Shown here: positions 63,861-64,000 of the stretch, piece after piece | Layout: every line of letters begins with the position of its first letter | How positions within the stretch are numbered: position 1 is the first letter of the stretch | Source of the DNA: Anoplopoma fimbria | Taxonomy: Eukaryota > Chordata > Actinopteri > Perciformes > Anoplopomatidae | Reading direction: 5' to 3' | DNA length: 64,000 nucleotides | Assembly: GCF_027596085.1 (NCBI RefSeq) | Contig: NC_072465.1 | Span: 12,204,857-12,268,856, forward strand | The notes under the pieces: generated by a model | Told to the model about the DNA's origin: nothing | What the model saw: the letters and a program-made list of their open reading frames with translations, nothing else | Databases searched by the model: none | Position numbers and translations under genes: made by a program

Positions 63861-64000
63861 CATGCAATGGTCCTCCCATTAAGATTTGTAATTAATACTC
63901 ATCAAACTATTTATTTGTCCGATAGTTTTGTTTATGACAAAGTACTTGTTTAGTGCTAATTATCATATTGGCATGCTAACATTCTAAAATCAGATGGCAT

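Larger units (their letters stand above)
58889..64000 (-). other. intron sequence upstream of the FN3-end exon
   Basis: No ptprg exon was recognised in these 5.1 kb. The stretch holds short (AC)n at 58,906-58,925, a small perfect hairpin at 59,192-59,230, two copies of one dispersed element in opposite directions (about 59,780-60,280 and 63,522-63,860), a teleost repeat at 61,470-61,690 and a TTTAAA-rich patch at 62,965-63,230. Confidence 0.65.

Overview
The window reads as nuclear DNA from a teleost fish, probably a percomorph. It has vertebrate-type exons split by large AT-rich introns, long CA/TG microsatellites, and several dispersed repeats of kinds common in fish genomes. The group is an inference; the species cannot be told from the sequence. 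No rRNA, tRNA, CRISPR array, operon or other bacterial feature was found.

One protein-coding gene is supported, on the minus strand: the 3' two thirds of a receptor-type protein tyrosine phosphatase gamma gene (ptprg, paralog a or b undetermined). Reading right to left, the exons encode the end of the fibronectin III domain (58,780-58,888), a short linker (58,273-58,322), a 257-residue Ser/Thr-rich and acidic extracellular stalk (57,182-57,953) and the transmembrane segment (50,930-51,083). Then come the juxtamembrane segment and the catalytic D1 domain with its WPD loop and split [10 protein letters not shown] signature (43,547 down to 26,410). The first part of the D2 domain follows (24,515 down to 20,315). 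All splice phases fit from 58,888 down to 20,463. The carbonic anhydrase-like domain, most of the FN3 domain and the last D2 exons are not in the window.

The main structural fact is a near-identical direct duplication. Bases 1-20,166 match 24,311-44,424 and repeat ten ptprg exons (juxtamembrane, all of D1, first D2 exon). The left copy stops exactly at a 100-base run of N (20,167-20,266), at the point where the right copy enters a long (AC)n microsatellite. The copies differ only by scattered substitutions and small indels. This is best read as two allelic contigs that were laid end to end instead of merged, not as a true exon duplication. The last D2 exon beside the gap (20,315-20,462) also carries apparent one-base indels that break its frame.

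The rest is intronic: microsatellites, a 28-bp minisatellite, LINE-type 3' tails, several teleost dispersed repeats, and three notable inverted repeats (about 1,050-1,795; 3,889-4,070; 47,600-47,717). No new biological system is evident. The points worth following are the false duplication, two in-frame alternative splice donors in the D1 exon at 6,565-6,732 / 30,872-31,039, the apparent lack of the juxtamembrane cassette exon, and the intronic hairpins.
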